Shown piece by piece: positions 21,701 through 33,433 of a stretch of DNA of 64,000 nt. Source of the DNA: Tenodera sinensis. Lineage: Eukaryota > Arthropoda > Insecta > Mantodea > Mantidae. Within the stretch, counting starts at the first letter, position 1. Each line of letters begins with the position of its first letter. Position numbers and translations under genes: made by a program. The DNA lies in contig CM060961.1 of NCBI GenBank assembly GCA_030765045.1, forward strand, positions 138,376,064 to 138,440,063, written 5' to 3'. Under the pieces are notes generated by a model, which ran no database searches, was not told the origin of the DNA, and saw only the letters and a list, made by a program, of their open reading frames with translations.

Positions 21701-22272
21701 TCCAGAGTAGGGTGACGTTGGAAAACTCTAAGGGCACGCCTTCGAGCACGAATGGCATTCCGACATTCTTCTGTCCACCAGGGGACGGGAAATCGACGGG
21801 GTTGTGTAGTCGACCGTGGAATTGATTGTTCAGCAGCAGAGAGAATCGTCTCCGTGAGATGCTGCGCCAAATCATTTACTGAGTCGTGCTCGCTGTACGT
21901 AAAGACAGCCAACTGAGTGTAAAGTGTCCAGTTGGCATGGTCCAAACGCCATCTGGGCATACGTGTGGAACATGTATCTTGCGTCAAGAGACTAATAAGA
22001 CATGAGAAGTGGTCACGAGAGTGTAAATCAGAGATGACATTCCATTGTAAGGAGACTGCCTGCTGAATTGAACAAACTGCAAGATCAAGGTGCGACAAAC
22101 TATTATAAGAGTCAGAAATGAATGTAGGCTCTCCAGTGTTGAGGAGAGCTAGGTTGTGACTGTTCAAGAAATCGGCAATTAGTGTACCTCTCGCACAAGC
22201 GCGACTTGAACCCCACAGTGGGTGGTGCGCATTGAAGTCTCCCACAAACAGGAACGGTGTTGGTAACTGGGT
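18759..22272 (-). mobile_element. LINE-1, second copy, 5'-truncated, minus
   Basis: A 3514-bp insertion flanked by a 17-bp duplication with two mismatches. It is a 5'-truncated copy of the family at 6274-12108: it starts in the endonuclease just before GDFNAHHPLWG and keeps the whole 3' UTR, with tail TTTAAACCAAACCAAACC. In the last 276 residues about 24 amino acids differ from the first copy, so the two are related but not a recent pair. Truncation at the 5' end is typical of incomplete target-primed reverse transcription. Confidence 0.9.
18959..22272 (-). pseudogene. LINE-1 ORF2 fragment, minus, frameshifted
   Basis: Pieces in order on the minus strand: endonuclease remainder (22281-21601), start of RT with PGPDGIHV (21582-20953), catalytic RT block with FVDDFA (20881-20102), thumb region (20086-19817), and RNase H plus C-terminal Cys/His motif (19789-18959). 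Breaks include a short deletion near 20810 where element 1 has FMKDR, another near 20880-20950, and frame jumps near 20090 and 19810. The RNase H acidic residues (YTDGSK, TAELYAI, LSDSLSALQ, GNEMAD) all survive. It cannot make a full protein. Confidence 0.88.
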
Positions 22273-22289
22273 AACTAACAATTCGTGGT
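22273..22289 (+). repeat. Target-site duplication of the LINE-1 minus copy, right
   Basis: AACTAACAATTCGTGGT; partner at 18742-18758. Confidence 0.8.
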
Positions 22290-23103
22290 GAGAGTAGTGC
22301 CAAACTGTAAATTATTTTTCAGTAGTAAAAGCAATTTCCTCAACCCCTTAAGTGCAAAAGGTGAATGCATGCGAATTACGTCTGCAGAAGTTTACATCCA
22401 AACTATCAGGGATGCTCATATACCAGGCGGTTCACCGTTTCCTTATTATTTTTGGAGATGGGCAACAGGGTCGGAATTACCGTGCTTGTCGATCATTTGG
22501 TAGCCATGCAAATCTAGTCCGCTCTTTATGGGAAAATGGACCTTAGATCTTAGCAGCACTCCATTCTAAAAGCATGCGCTGTTAAGGTGTACTTCACCAT
22601 GAAGAGGGCTAGGAACCTATGCCTCAGCGCAGACAAGAGCCCAATCGGTCTAGTAGCAGCCATCAACGTTGGAAACCAGCAACCAGAACGTCTAGGAGTA
22701 TACCTTAGCATGGGTTACGGTATATATGAGGCTAATTTCTAATTATATATCTTTGCAGATAGTAAAATTTCTAAGGTAGAAAGTAATTATCTGCCGGACC
22801 GTAGGATCTTTATAGAAAACAGTCAGCTTTAACCATAAAAATATAAACGAGAAAATAGTCACTTTGGTTGAGTTCATTTGCTAAACTTTAAGCGTAAAGG
22901 GCTTATCAAGTAACGCATTGGTGAGTTCCCATTTAAAGCTTTATAAAGGAGTTTACGTGGGTACAGTAATTTTCAGGCATAGCAAATTCAAAACACTTTT
23001 ACTGTATATAACTTCCTAATGAATATGAGAAAGTTTAGAGAATATTAAATGAGGTTTTAAACCCTTTAGTATGAAGTTGAGTGTACTCGTTACATACTTT
23101 ATT
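22290..23103. other. No gene recognised
   Basis: Short ORFs at 22285-22546 and a less AT-rich stretch to about 22730 show no motif I recognise. Possibly a fragment of another repeat. Confidence 0.35.
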
Positions 23104-23114
23104 ATAAAGTTAGA

Positions 23115-23175
23115 GTGAGTGAGTGAGTGAGTGGTGTTTAAGGGCCCGTCGACAGCTAGGTCATTTGGACCCCAT
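23115..23175 (-). mobile_element. Very short LINE-2 3' end (61 bp), minus
   Basis: The reverse complement holds TGACCTAGCTGTCGACGGGC followed by CCTTAAACACC and a (CACT)n tail, the same 3' end as the full-length LINE-2 at 29044. It is flanked by ATAAAGTTAGA (23104-23114) and ATAAAGGTAGA (23176-23186), 10 of 11 matching. It is thus an extremely 5'-truncated insertion, not a remnant of a larger copy. Confidence 0.75.
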
Positions 23176-23186
23176 ATAAAGGTAGA

Positions 23187-24150
23187 TCAAGTAAAGAATA
23201 GGCAATGCCCTATTTAATGCCATAAGGCTGATACTTGAACTATTGTACTGCAAAGAGTTGTATATTTAGCTTGGAAGTGTTCTAGTTCACCTTCAGTTTA
23301 TACAAAGATTTGTATATTAGTTTCTTATTGCCATTATTACATTTATCAACGATTCATTACTTTTGTGTGTCTTTGCCCTCTATAATCGATCCATGTCTTG
23401 GAGTTTCCTTAAACAATACTGTTTTATTATCTGTGGGTAATGGGCCGCAACGCTAGAAAGAAACATTAGTCACTCAGTAATACCACATAGTGATATTAAA
23501 AGCATAACGCTAAAGGCATCGGAAAAACCTCTTGAATATAGTACAACGTATTCATTCTGTAATCAATTCTTAACATTGTAGCCATGGTCGCATGGGAAGT
23601 GATGTTTAAAATTATTTTTAAAATGCGCTTTACTTAAATATTTTCGGAATCCTGAAGCCATCTGTTGATACAATTCCCAAACTACCTGAAAATATAATCT
23701 ATGAGACATCATAGACTGTGTCATAAATAACCCACCGTTCATACAATGTAAGCCAGACCAGAAAACAGAGGTTTTACGCAAGTATGGTACTTCTTCCTTC
23801 TCTATCCCTTATGCCTTTAGGCGTCGGGTAACTATAATACTTTGGCAGTTTTTATTCAATCAAAGCACCTTCTTAATTGCAAAATGTATTAATTCAATGT
23901 TACCATTGCAGATTCAGCTTTTGGATCAACTTTATTTGTAGCTAGATGGTCTATATGTAATTATAGGCACTACCTTCCTAGAAACATGTTGCTTTTACAC
24001 GCCAGACTACGTCAGTAGTTTTCCTGCTGCGGCTCTTTTGGCTCTTTAACTATTCAAAGGGAAGTAACTATTGGCGTTCCTTGACTGATTCGGGCATTCC
24101 CGAAATGCTATGTGGTACTATAAAAGTTAATGTTTTTATTTCTCCAATAC
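23187..24150. other. No gene recognised
   Basis: AT-rich spacer; nothing supported. Confidence 0.4.
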
Positions 24151-24152
24151 TA

Positions 24153-24413
24153 TTAAGAGGTTATTTTACTCTGCAATATCAAAATGTAAATTCTTTTTGA
24201 TAGGTCATCTACTGAGTCTCCAAATAAGATGTGATCGTCTGCAAACCACAAATATTTCAGTGTTTCTTTTGTTGAATTAACACCGAATTGAATAACTTGA
24301 AATAACTTAATTTTATATAACTCTAGCTTGTTGCTAATTTTCTCTCTATAAAAGTAATATTTTCTGCAGACCTGAAAAATTTTATTGATGTAGTTGCTTT
24401 GAAATATTTTCAC
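24153..24413 (-). pseudogene. Possible RT relic (RTE-like)
   Basis: Minus-strand ORF of 86 codons with LKYLWFADDHILFGDSVDDL, which resembles the catalytic segment of RTE-like reverse transcriptases ('..YLLFADDivL...s.eDL..'). The surrounding residues are poorly conserved and no other RT motif is visible. Weak call, based on the FADD box and the following S-x-x-D-L spacing. Confidence 0.35.
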
Positions 24414-25950
24414 AAGAAGTTATGAAAACATATTTGAATCATTATTTTCAATAACAGAATCCTTTCATTATATTAAAGACGTATTTAACTATAATAGTAT
24501 ATTATGCAACGAGAGCATAATGGCTGCAATTAAGATGTAAGTATATTTTATGAAACGAGCATTAGCGAGCTTCATACGAGCATTGTAATTACCATTATAC
24601 TAAATTTTCTTACGACTATTTAAGCTCGACCGTGTGTCTAAGTTTAAAAAAATTATAAAATGGTTATAATGTTCTCGCTTGTCATTGGTGCCCGACATTT
24701 TAACTAGGTGTTACTCGATTCTACCGTACATACAGACTTACTCTCAAATTTTATGTTGGTCTAGACACAATAATAGGGAGAGTAGATATGATATAACCTT
24801 TAAAAGAGTAGACTTTCAAAAACGAGAATACAAATTGTTATTTTCAATATTAACACTCATTATTAAATAAACAGGGTAGCTTTATTCCGTATACGCTTTC
24901 AGCTGCAAGGGAATGTGCGCAGACGCCGAAGTATTGATAGCTACATGTGGATATTTTGACTGGCAGCTACTACTGTCGTGATGAACAGTGCACTTTTAAT
25001 TGGTCAATTAGCAGTGGCATTATGAGCTGATGCACCTTTGATTGGTGGATTAACAGTGTCATTATAGCATGGTCGAGTATAAATGCTATTATAGTTTGCA
25101 GGTTCATTTCTCTATGTTGTTTCCACTTTTTCGTGAAGATACAACGTTACCAAGCGTCCATTCTTTAATCCGTTTTGTAAATCAACTAGAATATGTTCTA
25201 AGACTACATTGGTCTGCTGGTATTTCGATGTCCAGACGTTTCGTCCACATCTGCGATGAACACCATAAGTGGCGTGGTCTCAATCTTCTTGGCGAAGGTT
25301 TAGTCACAACTGACCACGGTTTACCAACCTGGAAGAATCTACAGTCATTGTTCTGACTCCCGCCATGAAAGCTTGCGATTGCTCATTTACGGTAATTGCT
25401 ATTTACAGATGTATGTGGATTTGGAAGATTTCCTGAAAGAATCACGAAAGTATTCATGCATGGAGATATTAAGTTGTGGCAAGAATTTGAATACGGGATT
25501 TACCTTACCAATTCATCAATCCAGATCCAGATCCGTAAGGTAAATAATAACCTAAGAGAGGTTCTATATCTGTTAATATGTATGTCGCTCCGGAGTGACA
25601 TGAATAATTCTGGATAAATAACAGAAGAAATATTGTCTGGACAAAATAGCTTCATTTTGAGTCCTTGACTCAACGGAAGTGTTTATTAAATGTTATGCTT
25701 TTCAAACAATGGTGAGGTTTTAATAACCAGCCATGTTCAGAACAAAGATGTGAAAGTGCTTGCACATATCACACCCACAAGAACAGGATTTTCATCAGAC
25801 CAGCTCAATGCGATGAATGTACATGCAAGATGTGAATGAGGAGAACAGCCCGCGGGGAGCCTTTAGGCCATCTTCAAAACATTAACAGACATGTGTACCC
25901 AGCTTTAAACACCTACGTGAGAAGAAGTGTGAAATGAAGCTCTCTCATGG
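24414..25950. other. No gene recognised
   Basis: AT-rich. ORFs at 25069-25356 (95 codons) and 25396-25617 have no recognised domain. Confidence 0.35.
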
Positions 25951-26039
25951 TAGAAGAGAAAGAAACAAAGAGACAGAAAGTGAGAGATCCTGCTTTCCGG
26001 AATGCATTTGACAACAAATAAAAAGAAAGGGACATTATT

Positions 26040-26350
26040 TCTTAATGCCATTGCCCACACACGGCTTGTATGTTTAAAAACACCAACAGTGAGTTTGTTG
26101 GCATAAATAAGTAAGGTTATTTAATCCTGGAACATAAAGTGCTTGCAATAGTAAGTCACCATTGGAGTAATTGTCTCTGATGTGAGACTGCATTTGTGGT
26201 TTACCGGGAAAAATACGAACTGGTTTGAGAATTCAATGTAATTCTGGAATGTTGTCACAGTAGTTTAATGATTAGAGCAACCGCCTGGTAAGCGGAGGGT
26301 CTGTGATTCAAATCCCAGCTGTGGCACTGAATTGTTAAGTTCCAGTTCTA
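26040..26350 (+). mobile_element. tRNA-Thr-like repeat (family D), plus
   Basis: A 74-nt cloverleaf-like core at 26253-26326: acceptor TGTCACA/TGTGGCA, A-box region TAGTTTAATGATTAGAGC, anticodon stem CCGC/GCGG with loop CTGGTAA (anticodon GGT, Thr), B box GATTCAAATCC. It sits in a longer repeat (ATTGCCCACACACGGCTTGT upstream, TTAAGTTCCAGTTCTACCTC downstream) shared with 56530-56710 and 56735-57050, so it is a repeat and not a stand-alone tRNA gene. No CCA or poly-T terminator decides the matter. Confidence 0.65.
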
Positions 26351-26369
26351 CCTCTCAAAGAAAGGGACA

Positions 26370-26590
26370 TGTTGCACAATATAACGACGCTGTCAATTGC
26401 CAGCATTATAACACTGCCTTCAGTGTGCTGGAATTTCGCAACGCAGGAGTTCCTTTGCATGGCACTAAATTCAATGAAATAGGGTTGTACCTTTTAAGCA
26501 CACTTAAAAATCATCGGTCTGGACCGGATTTGACCTTGTGACCTTGGGATCAGTAGGTCAGCGCCTAATGAGCCACTCAGACTGACAAGG
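26370..26590 (-). mobile_element. SINE-A, diverged copy, minus
   Basis: Contains GACGCTGTCAATTGCCAG, CAGGAGTTCCTTTGCATG, TTTTAAGCACACTTAAAAAT and the head end GATCAGTAGGTCAGCG with TGAGCCACTCAGACTGAC. The B box is damaged and several bases of the head are missing. Confidence 0.7.
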
Positions 26591-26644
26591 ACATGTAAGC
26601 AGCCACATGAATTCAATATAAAGTTTAGTATTTATCTGAGAGGA

Positions 26645-26945
26645 TCGTCTCGTTAGCGCAGTGGTAGCGCTGCCGCTTACTAAGCGGGACACTCGGATTC
26701 TGTTCCCGGCACCGGCGTGGGGAATTTCTACCGCTGGGAGGCCTGATTAGGGGTGCACTCAGCCTCGTCAGGTGTTTGAGGGGCCAATTGAAAAGTAGCG
26801 GCCCGTGGTTGCGAAGACTGCATAACCGGCCGGGAGGGTTCGGAGCGCTCACCACATCCCAATTTCTGGGGTGCACTGACAGGCGGAAATGGAGGATGCC
26901 GAGGCCGGGCGGTAGCCTAGGCCCGGAAAGGGCTGCTGCTTCTGA
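26645..26945 (+). mobile_element. SINE-B, plus
   Basis: The head starts TCGTCTCGTTAGCGCAGTGG (A box TTAGCGCAGTGGTAGC); the B box, GGATTCTGTTCCC, is degenerate. The body has GGGAGGCCTGATTAGGGGTG, GCACTCAGCCTCGTCAGG and CGGGCGGTAGCC. Other copies: 27702-28047 (minus), 37120-37437 (minus), 52190-52650 (plus, interrupted). The flanks TTATCTGAGAGGATCGT and TTATCTGACAGATCAT (26633, 26956) may be an imperfect duplication. Confidence 0.7.
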
Positions 26946-27347
26946 CAGTTCCTTATCTGACAGATCATATTCCTAATATGTATTTTTAATTTAGAGAACC
27001 TCAAAAATTTAAAAAAAAAAAAAAAAAAAGCTGGAATTTCAAAAAAAAAAGTGAAGTAATTAGAGAATGTAAATATAAGCTATGAAAGGAGTATTACTAA
27101 GAGAGAACTTACAGTATATAAGTAACCAAAATGTGCAATATATGGTTCTATAATTAGGCCTTTAGCTGAGAAAAAATAAGGTGCATTTTTTATTCTAACT
27201 CCATTTATGGCTAAATATTTGGTAACTTCTAAATTCTCACGCAAACCAGAATACCATAAGGAAGAAGACATTTGATTATCATTTATTCATAACATTACCT
27301 TATAACTCATAACTATCTTTCTAAAAAGACTAATGAATATATATTAT

Positions 27348-27698
<351 letters not shown>

Positions 27699-27701
27699 GC
27701 A

Positions 27702-28047
27702 ACAACAACCCCTAGCGCAACAGACCTTCACGGGCCAAGGCTTACGACCCGGCCACTAGGTCCCCCATCTCTGCCCATTACAGGCTTCATGAGTGGGATG
27801 CAGTACTGGAGGGTAGGACGTGGTCAGCGCTCCGATCCTTCCCGGCCAGTTATACGGCCTTCGCGACCTGGTCTCACTACTTCTTTATTCAAATAGCTCC
27901 TCAATTGGCCCCCTGGGATCTAATGAGGCTGAGTGAACGCCGTGCCAGATCTCCCAGCGGGGAAAATCCCCCATCTGGTACCGGAGTTCGAACCCGGATC
28001 CTCTACGCCAGAGGCAAGCAGCTACCAACTGCGCTATGGAGGCGGTC
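27702..28047 (-). mobile_element. SINE-B, minus
   Basis: Minus-strand head: GACCGCCTCCATAGCGCAGT, then TGGTAGCTGCTTGCCTC, B box GGGTTCGAACTCC. The body includes the reverse complements of CATGAGTGGGATGCAGTAC and GGGTAGGACGTGGTCAGC. The 3' end reads GGGGTTGTTGTTGC before the ATT tract. It is the best preserved tRNA-like head of this family together with 37120-37437. Confidence 0.8.
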
Positions 28048-28725
28048 ATCTATATTCCTTACTTCTGTAAAATATAACTCATAATTATTAGCTTTTCTTA
28101 TGGTACTCTTTAATATTCTATGAAAACGAATTGTACTCAAGCACTTGCCCATTAATTAACGTCGAAACACATCAGAAAATATGTTGTATTTTCTGTTAGG
28201 TATACGAAAGTATCTAATGATGTTTTCTTAAAATTAATGTACTCAAGCAATATTTCACCTTCACCTGCAAACATACTTTTACAGTATTTGCAAAGGGGTG
28301 TATCAAAAACATATATGCATTTGTATTTTGTACCTGAAGTATTGTTTTTCCCTACATAACTGCAATAAATAATTTAAATTGCTGTTGCAAATTAGGTTGT
28401 ATTTTATTGCCTAATAATGCACCAAATTATTTATGTATGTTACAAATTAACAAGCTTTTTATTGATTATCGGAGCGCTACAGGAGAACTATAGGGATAAT
28501 CTTAATATGCATCAGTCATGCTCCTTGCTGACTAAACTTAATGACAAAATAATTGCACTTGTAATCTGCCAGGGTCATATTACACAATATATCACTGGAA
28601 ACACCGAAACGTTATGCTAAGTTTCAACATTCTCCTTTTTTTCAGCCTTTACTGCCATTTGCAGTTAATGTCAGACGCACGTTTACAAAATAAAACACTA
28701 ACCTATCGAAGATTTATGTGTGTGT

Positions 28726-28726
<1 letters not shown>
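28048..28726. other. No gene recognised
   Basis: AT-rich spacer; a 67-codon ORF at 28417-28620 has no recognised motif. Confidence 0.4.
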
Positions 28727-28786
<60 letters not shown>

Positions 28787-28802
28787 GGAGAGGGAGAGAG
28801 AG
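28727..28802. repeat. (GA)n microsatellite
   Basis: About 70 bp of GA repeats with AAAG and GGGAG interruptions near the right end. Confidence 0.95.
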
Positions 28803-29030
28803 TTTTATAAAGATACAACATGAACATATGTGTGTATATGTAAGTAGGAAATATCGAACACCACTCAAATAATTTCGATAAGTATTTCACCACTAGTTGA
28901 AATACCCAGCGTTGTCCATGATTTCATAATTTATCCCTACAAGTGTTACTTAGATTGCAGTTGCCCTATAGCCTCAAGTTTCTTTGGAGACATTTAGAAA
29001 TGACTACCTTACACTTAAACAAAGACTTAA

Positions 29031-29043
29031 CTAAAACTCTTAG
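29031..29043 (+). repeat. Target-site duplication of LINE-2, left
   Basis: CTAAAACTCTTAG, identical to 35256-35268. Confidence 0.9.
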
Positions 29044-30476
29044 GAGTGAGTGAGTGTTGCTTAATGGCCCGTCGACAACTTGGTCATTTAGGCCCCAAGT
29101 CACAACGTAAAAATAACAAAAGCTCACAAGTTTAAAAGTTCAAATATAAAACGGAAGGCTAAAAACATGAAAGTTAAAATGTGTAAAGCGTTAAAAATCT
29201 GAAGCATAAAAACGTGAAAATTAAAACATTTAAAATGGAAAATGCTAAAAGGGTAAAATCAGGATAATCCTAAAACACATCACCGAAGACTAACATATCC
29301 TAAAGCTAAAACGCAAGTTAAACTTGCTGCGCGAACCCTATGTCTGCGACGAACCGCAGTGCATTAACCACAGCATCTGGGTCGTCGCCCAAAACAGAAC
29401 GCAGCGTAACACCCAGGCCATAGGACTGGCGCTTTTGAGCGTAACCTGAACATTCTAAGACGATGTGCGGTACAGAGAGTTGAACGTCGCACGTCGGACA
29501 CATTGGGGCCAGGTCGCCACGTAACAGATATCCATCAGTGGAGCGGGTGTTAAAAGAACTTCGGCCTCCGAGAGTCCTGCAAGATGTCAGCCAGGGATTT
29601 ACGGTGTGTTTGACCGTCCGCAATTGAGTGCCAAGATTGCTGCCAAACAGAAAAAGATGGCGACGGAAGTACCATTACACACCTCTAGGAGACAGTGTCT
29701 GTGTGGATAATTCTGGCAAACGGCATACAGACTTGGCAGCCGCATCTGTCTCCTCATTGCCGGTAGTACCTACATGGCCTGGGGTCTATGTACAAACAAA
29801 CTGGTATTCTCGAGATAATAATTGTGATGCGAGTGTCTGTATTTTGAGAATTAATGCCGAGTTGCAAAAAACTGTTCCAGGGCCTGAAGAGCGCTCAGGG
29901 AGTCGCAACAGATAATAAAGAGTCCAGGAACTGAACCAGAGATAAAGAGTAAAAAATAAAAGATAGCAAACAGCTCGGCAGTAAAAACGGAACTATAGTC
30001 CGGAAGACGGTACTGGTGAACCTCACAGTTATACACGAAACTGTATCCTGTAGAAACCCCACCTGGGATCCATCGGTAAATACCGGAATGTAATTTGGAT
30101 AATGACCCAAGAGTTCAGCAACGAAGAAGGGGTTGCTAACTTAGCACAGAACGAAAGCGTGCATGCGTGCAGGTCGAAGCGTGCATGCTACATTTGGCAA
30201 GGAGGATAGCGACCATGAGAAGACCGCTCTACCGCAGGCAGTCGGAGGGCTTGTGTGGGAAGTTCTTGAAACCTTATACCAAATGAGCATTATATATATA
30301 TATATATAATGTAGTGGCATTTCGCATGTAACGGTGCGCGAGATCTGGACGCAATGCACATTTAAATGAAGGATGACCTGGGTGAGCTGCCAAACGGGCT
30401 ACATAGGAGCAGAGTAGCAACAAGCGTCGGATAGACAGAGGAGGTTCACCAGACTCAGCATAGAGACAGTCTCCCT

Positions 30477-30482
30477 GCAAAC
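30477..30482 (+). repeat. Target-site duplication of LINE-3, left
   Basis: GCAAAC, identical to 31238-31243. Joining across restores the LINE-2 sequence between the thumb pieces. Confidence 0.65.
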
Positions 30483-31237
30483 TGGGAGACGCACCTATAT
30501 GTTTTACCCTAATATACGAGAAAGGTTACGACTAAAGCACCTAAATCCCTTACAAGCTGCATTACACTATATTACGGGCCATGGGCCATATGGCACTTAC
30601 TTAAAACGTTTTAGTATCATAAACTCTGAAATGTGCACCAGATGCAATACAAAAGATACTCCTGAGCATGTAATGTTTAACTGTCAGAAATACAGTGAAA
30701 TAGGACAATCTAACAGGGAAAAGCTCATGTACCTCACTTTATCGGAAATGGTCAGGAATAAGGAAAATCTAAATACTTTAAATGAGTTAGCGACTCAAAT
30801 CAGTATAGCAGAAAGATCTTTAAGACAAACTGAACAAGAAAGAAATCTAAGACATTTTTATACACCTCCAGCGACTGTTGTAGCACCATCCCGTCGATCG
30901 TTAAGATTGTCAAACCAACGGTAAGCAGAAAGAAGAACGAGGCCAAAACGACAGCCTGATGAGACTACCAGAGACGAATAGCAGCGACTAGGGAACAATA
31001 AACTGCATGAATACTATGAGATCACATATAACTTTACAATATCACCAATTTTCCTTATTGTTATTTAGTTTAATTTAGGTTACTAACTTCTGCACATTCT
31101 ATTGTGAACAAATTGTAATAAATAAGTTTAAATAAATCAAAATATCCGCACACTACGTCCAGATATAAGAAATTAGGTATCTGGACATCGCTGGCAGATA
31201 TTATTTTATTTTATTTTATTTTATTATTTTATTTTTA
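30483..31237 (+). mobile_element. LINE-3 3' fragment inserted in LINE-2, plus
   Basis: 755 bp on the opposite strand to LINE-2, flanked by GCAAAC. It holds the end of an ORF2, a roughly 300-bp 3' UTR and a tail of TTTTA units (31199-31236). LINE-2 homology stops and resumes exactly at the two edges, which supports a nested insertion. Confidence 0.8.
30484..30924 (+). CDS. LINE-3 ORF2, C-terminal fragment
   Basis: Open from the truncated left edge to TAA (30922-30924), 146 codons. It contains ITGHGPYGTYLKRF and the Cys/His motif CTRCNTKDTPEHVMFNC, the arrangement seen after the RT in R1-like and related jockey-superfamily LINEs ('TGHG.fg.yL.rf', then CxxC...H...C). No RNase H is visible in the retained part. 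The rest was lost by 5' truncation. The frame is intact, so the insertion is younger than the decay of LINE-2. Confidence 0.75.
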   Translation, partial: GRRTYMFYPNIRERLRLKHLNPLQAALHYITGHGPYGTYLKRFSIINSEMCTRCNTKDTPEHVMFNCQKYSEIGQSNREKLMYLTLSEMVRNKENLNTLNELATQISIAERSLRQTEQERNLRHFYTPPATVVAPSRRSLRLSNQR

Positions 31238-31243
31238 GCAAAC
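31238..31243 (+). repeat. Target-site duplication of LINE-3, right
   Basis: GCAAAC; partner 30477-30482. Confidence 0.65.
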
Positions 31244-33433
31244 CCGACTAGTTCGGAAAACGCCAGTGGCAAGGCGGATACCAGTATGATGAGTAGTGTC
31301 TAAAAACGGAGTCGGTGCAGCCTCAACATTACCGTGCGGTCGCCACCCCAAAATACTCTATATAAAACTCGGAGTATTCGAAGCGCACGATTGCAGAAGG
31401 CACGAAGTTGGTGAATATGGGGCTCCCACTTGAGTGTGCTGTCGAGATGAACACCCAAGAACTTGAGGTGCGGAACAAACGGCAGACGTGTGCCGCGCAA
31501 ATGAAGATCCGCGTATACCACGAAGACGATGAAAGTGGAGGCACTGTGTTTTCACAGGGGAGAACTAAAAGCCGGTGCGAAGCGCCCACTCGGCGATGGA
31601 TGTTAAGGTCAACTGTAGTTGACGTTCAATGTGCTCAAGATTATAGGAGCGGTAGTATATAGCAAAGTCGTCAACATACAGCGACATCGGTATCGCGCTG
31701 TGAACAACACTAGTGATATCCTTAATGGCAACGGCGAAAAGCGTGACACTGAGAATCGACCCCTGGGGTACACCATTCTCCTGGATCATCTCTTGTGAGA
31801 GTGTGGTTCCAATGTGGACACGAAAGCGGCGTAGCTTTAAAAAGTTAAAAACAAACATCGCTAAATGACTGCGTAAACCATAGCCGTGCAAAGCACAGAG
31901 AATCCCATGATGCTGGGTGGTATCGTAGGCCTTCTTCAGATCGAAGAAGACACCCACGACATGCTGCTTCAAGAGAAACGGGTTTTGAATGTATGCCTCC
32001 ATTCGTGTCAGGTTGTCGACACTGGAGCGATTGCAACGAAAACCGCACTAAACATTGCTCAGCAGGTTATTCGTCTCCAGCCACCACACTAAGTGAGTGT
32101 TAATCACGTGTTTTGCAAACGACACTCGTCAGGCAAATAGGGAGGTAGCTAGAGGGAAGTGTCCGGTCTTTTCCGGGACGAGGGATAGGGATGATAGTAC
32201 CCTCTCACTAGGAAGACGCGAAAACCTGCTGAAGCCAGATGCGGTTATAGATGCTCAGCAGGAAGGAGAGAGCCGCAGGTGGAATATGAAGCTGCATTTG
32301 TCAGTGGATGTCATCAGGACCAGGAGAAGAGTCCTTCATTAGGCATAAAGAATGCGCTAGCTCTGCTTCTGAAAAGGGTGCGCTGTACGGTTCACCACGG
32401 TCGCTTTTAAAATTTAGAACTATCTGTTCTGCGGATTCGTTGATAGGTATAAAAGTTCCGTCATAGCTATCAGTTTGGCTGCGAAGTAGCAAAGGTGTCG
32501 GCAACATCCTTATCGCTGGTGTAATGCGAGCGCTGCACGGCAAGACCGGCAGTAATTGTCCGGCGACACTTGCCGTACATATGCCGAACAGCAGTCCACA
32601 CCTTTTGCGCCGAACTTCGACCGGAAAGGCAAGAAATGTAGTTTTCGCAGGACTAGCGTTTGACACCACGAAGTATAAAGCGTGCCCTAGCACAGGCACG
32701 TTTAAAAGCTACAAAGTTCACCTCCGTAGGGTATAAGGCAAAAACACGCTTGTGTGCTTTAATAGTCATTCCTCGGACCACCAAGGTACAGGAACGTGAC
32801 GTGGTGTAGATGAACCTCCAAGAATGCTGAAATCCGCTGCGAGAAGGATAGGGCAAGTAAAATACTCTACAATGTTGTCTATGGTGGTAAAAACATCGTC
32901 GGTCAAGAGAACGAGGAAACGGAGTTTCTCCCAGTCAGCCTTGGAAATAATCCAGTGACGATATCGTGTGGGCACAGAATGGTGCTTGGATAGGTGACTG
33001 TTAATGGGGTAATGATCACTGCCAAATAAGTCTGAAAATACCGACCAATCGAGTAGAGGCACTAGTGACGGGCTACTAAAAGAAATGTCTAGTGCGGAGT
33101 ATGTGCCATAGGCAGACGATAAAGTAGGCACGCCAGTATTTAGTAGGCCGAGAAAGATGAGCGGTGGCGGAATCTGTGCCAAGAGAGCCCGAAGATCGTT
33201 CTCGTGTACGACACTTACCGGTGGGAGATATAAATTGCAAACAGAAAAACAAAGGCTCTACAGCTGTACACCAACCGCTACAGCTTACAGCTGTATGCTG
33301 AAAAACCACGAAGATGCAAAGAGTGATTAGGCTGCAAGTGGGTTTTCTGTAGACAGACGATTGATGGAGAACGTTCACAGACTAAGTGCTTCTTTTTCAT
33401 TCTTACCTTGGCTGACTTGGGACCTGGAATGTT

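Larger units (their letters stand above)
29318..33380 (-). pseudogene. LINE-2 ORF2, many breaks
   Basis: Endonuclease remnants at 33378-32766: the box matching QETKL of LINE-1 reads LQKTHL, so the catalytic Glu is Lys, and about 34 residues including the GDFN box are deleted (PPPLIF runs directly into LGLLNTG). GSDHYP is kept. RT: SSPGPDDIH (near 32310), VGVFFDLKKAYDT, GVPQGSILS and YVDDFAIYY (32002-31565), FLGVHLDSTLKW (near 31460). The thumb is split by LINE-3. RNase H survives in pieces (PVFTDGSQ near 30080; CCDSLSALQALE on the 30036-29851 reading). The C-terminal CPTCDVQLSVPHIVLEC precedes the stop at 29318. The gene is dead. Confidence 0.85.

Noticed and set aside
25069..25356. 95-codon ORF as a transposase or host gene
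   Set aside because: Parts look vaguely like an HTH transposase linker, but no motif is convincing and there is no splice or repeat context.
26253..26326. Functional tRNA-Thr gene
   Set aside because: The core looks like a cloverleaf but is embedded in a longer repeat with two more copies here, and the T stem has a mismatch; a SINE-like repeat is the simpler explanation.
28727..28802. CRISPR-like or satellite array
   Set aside because: Plain dinucleotide repeat; there are no spacers, and the window is eukaryotic.
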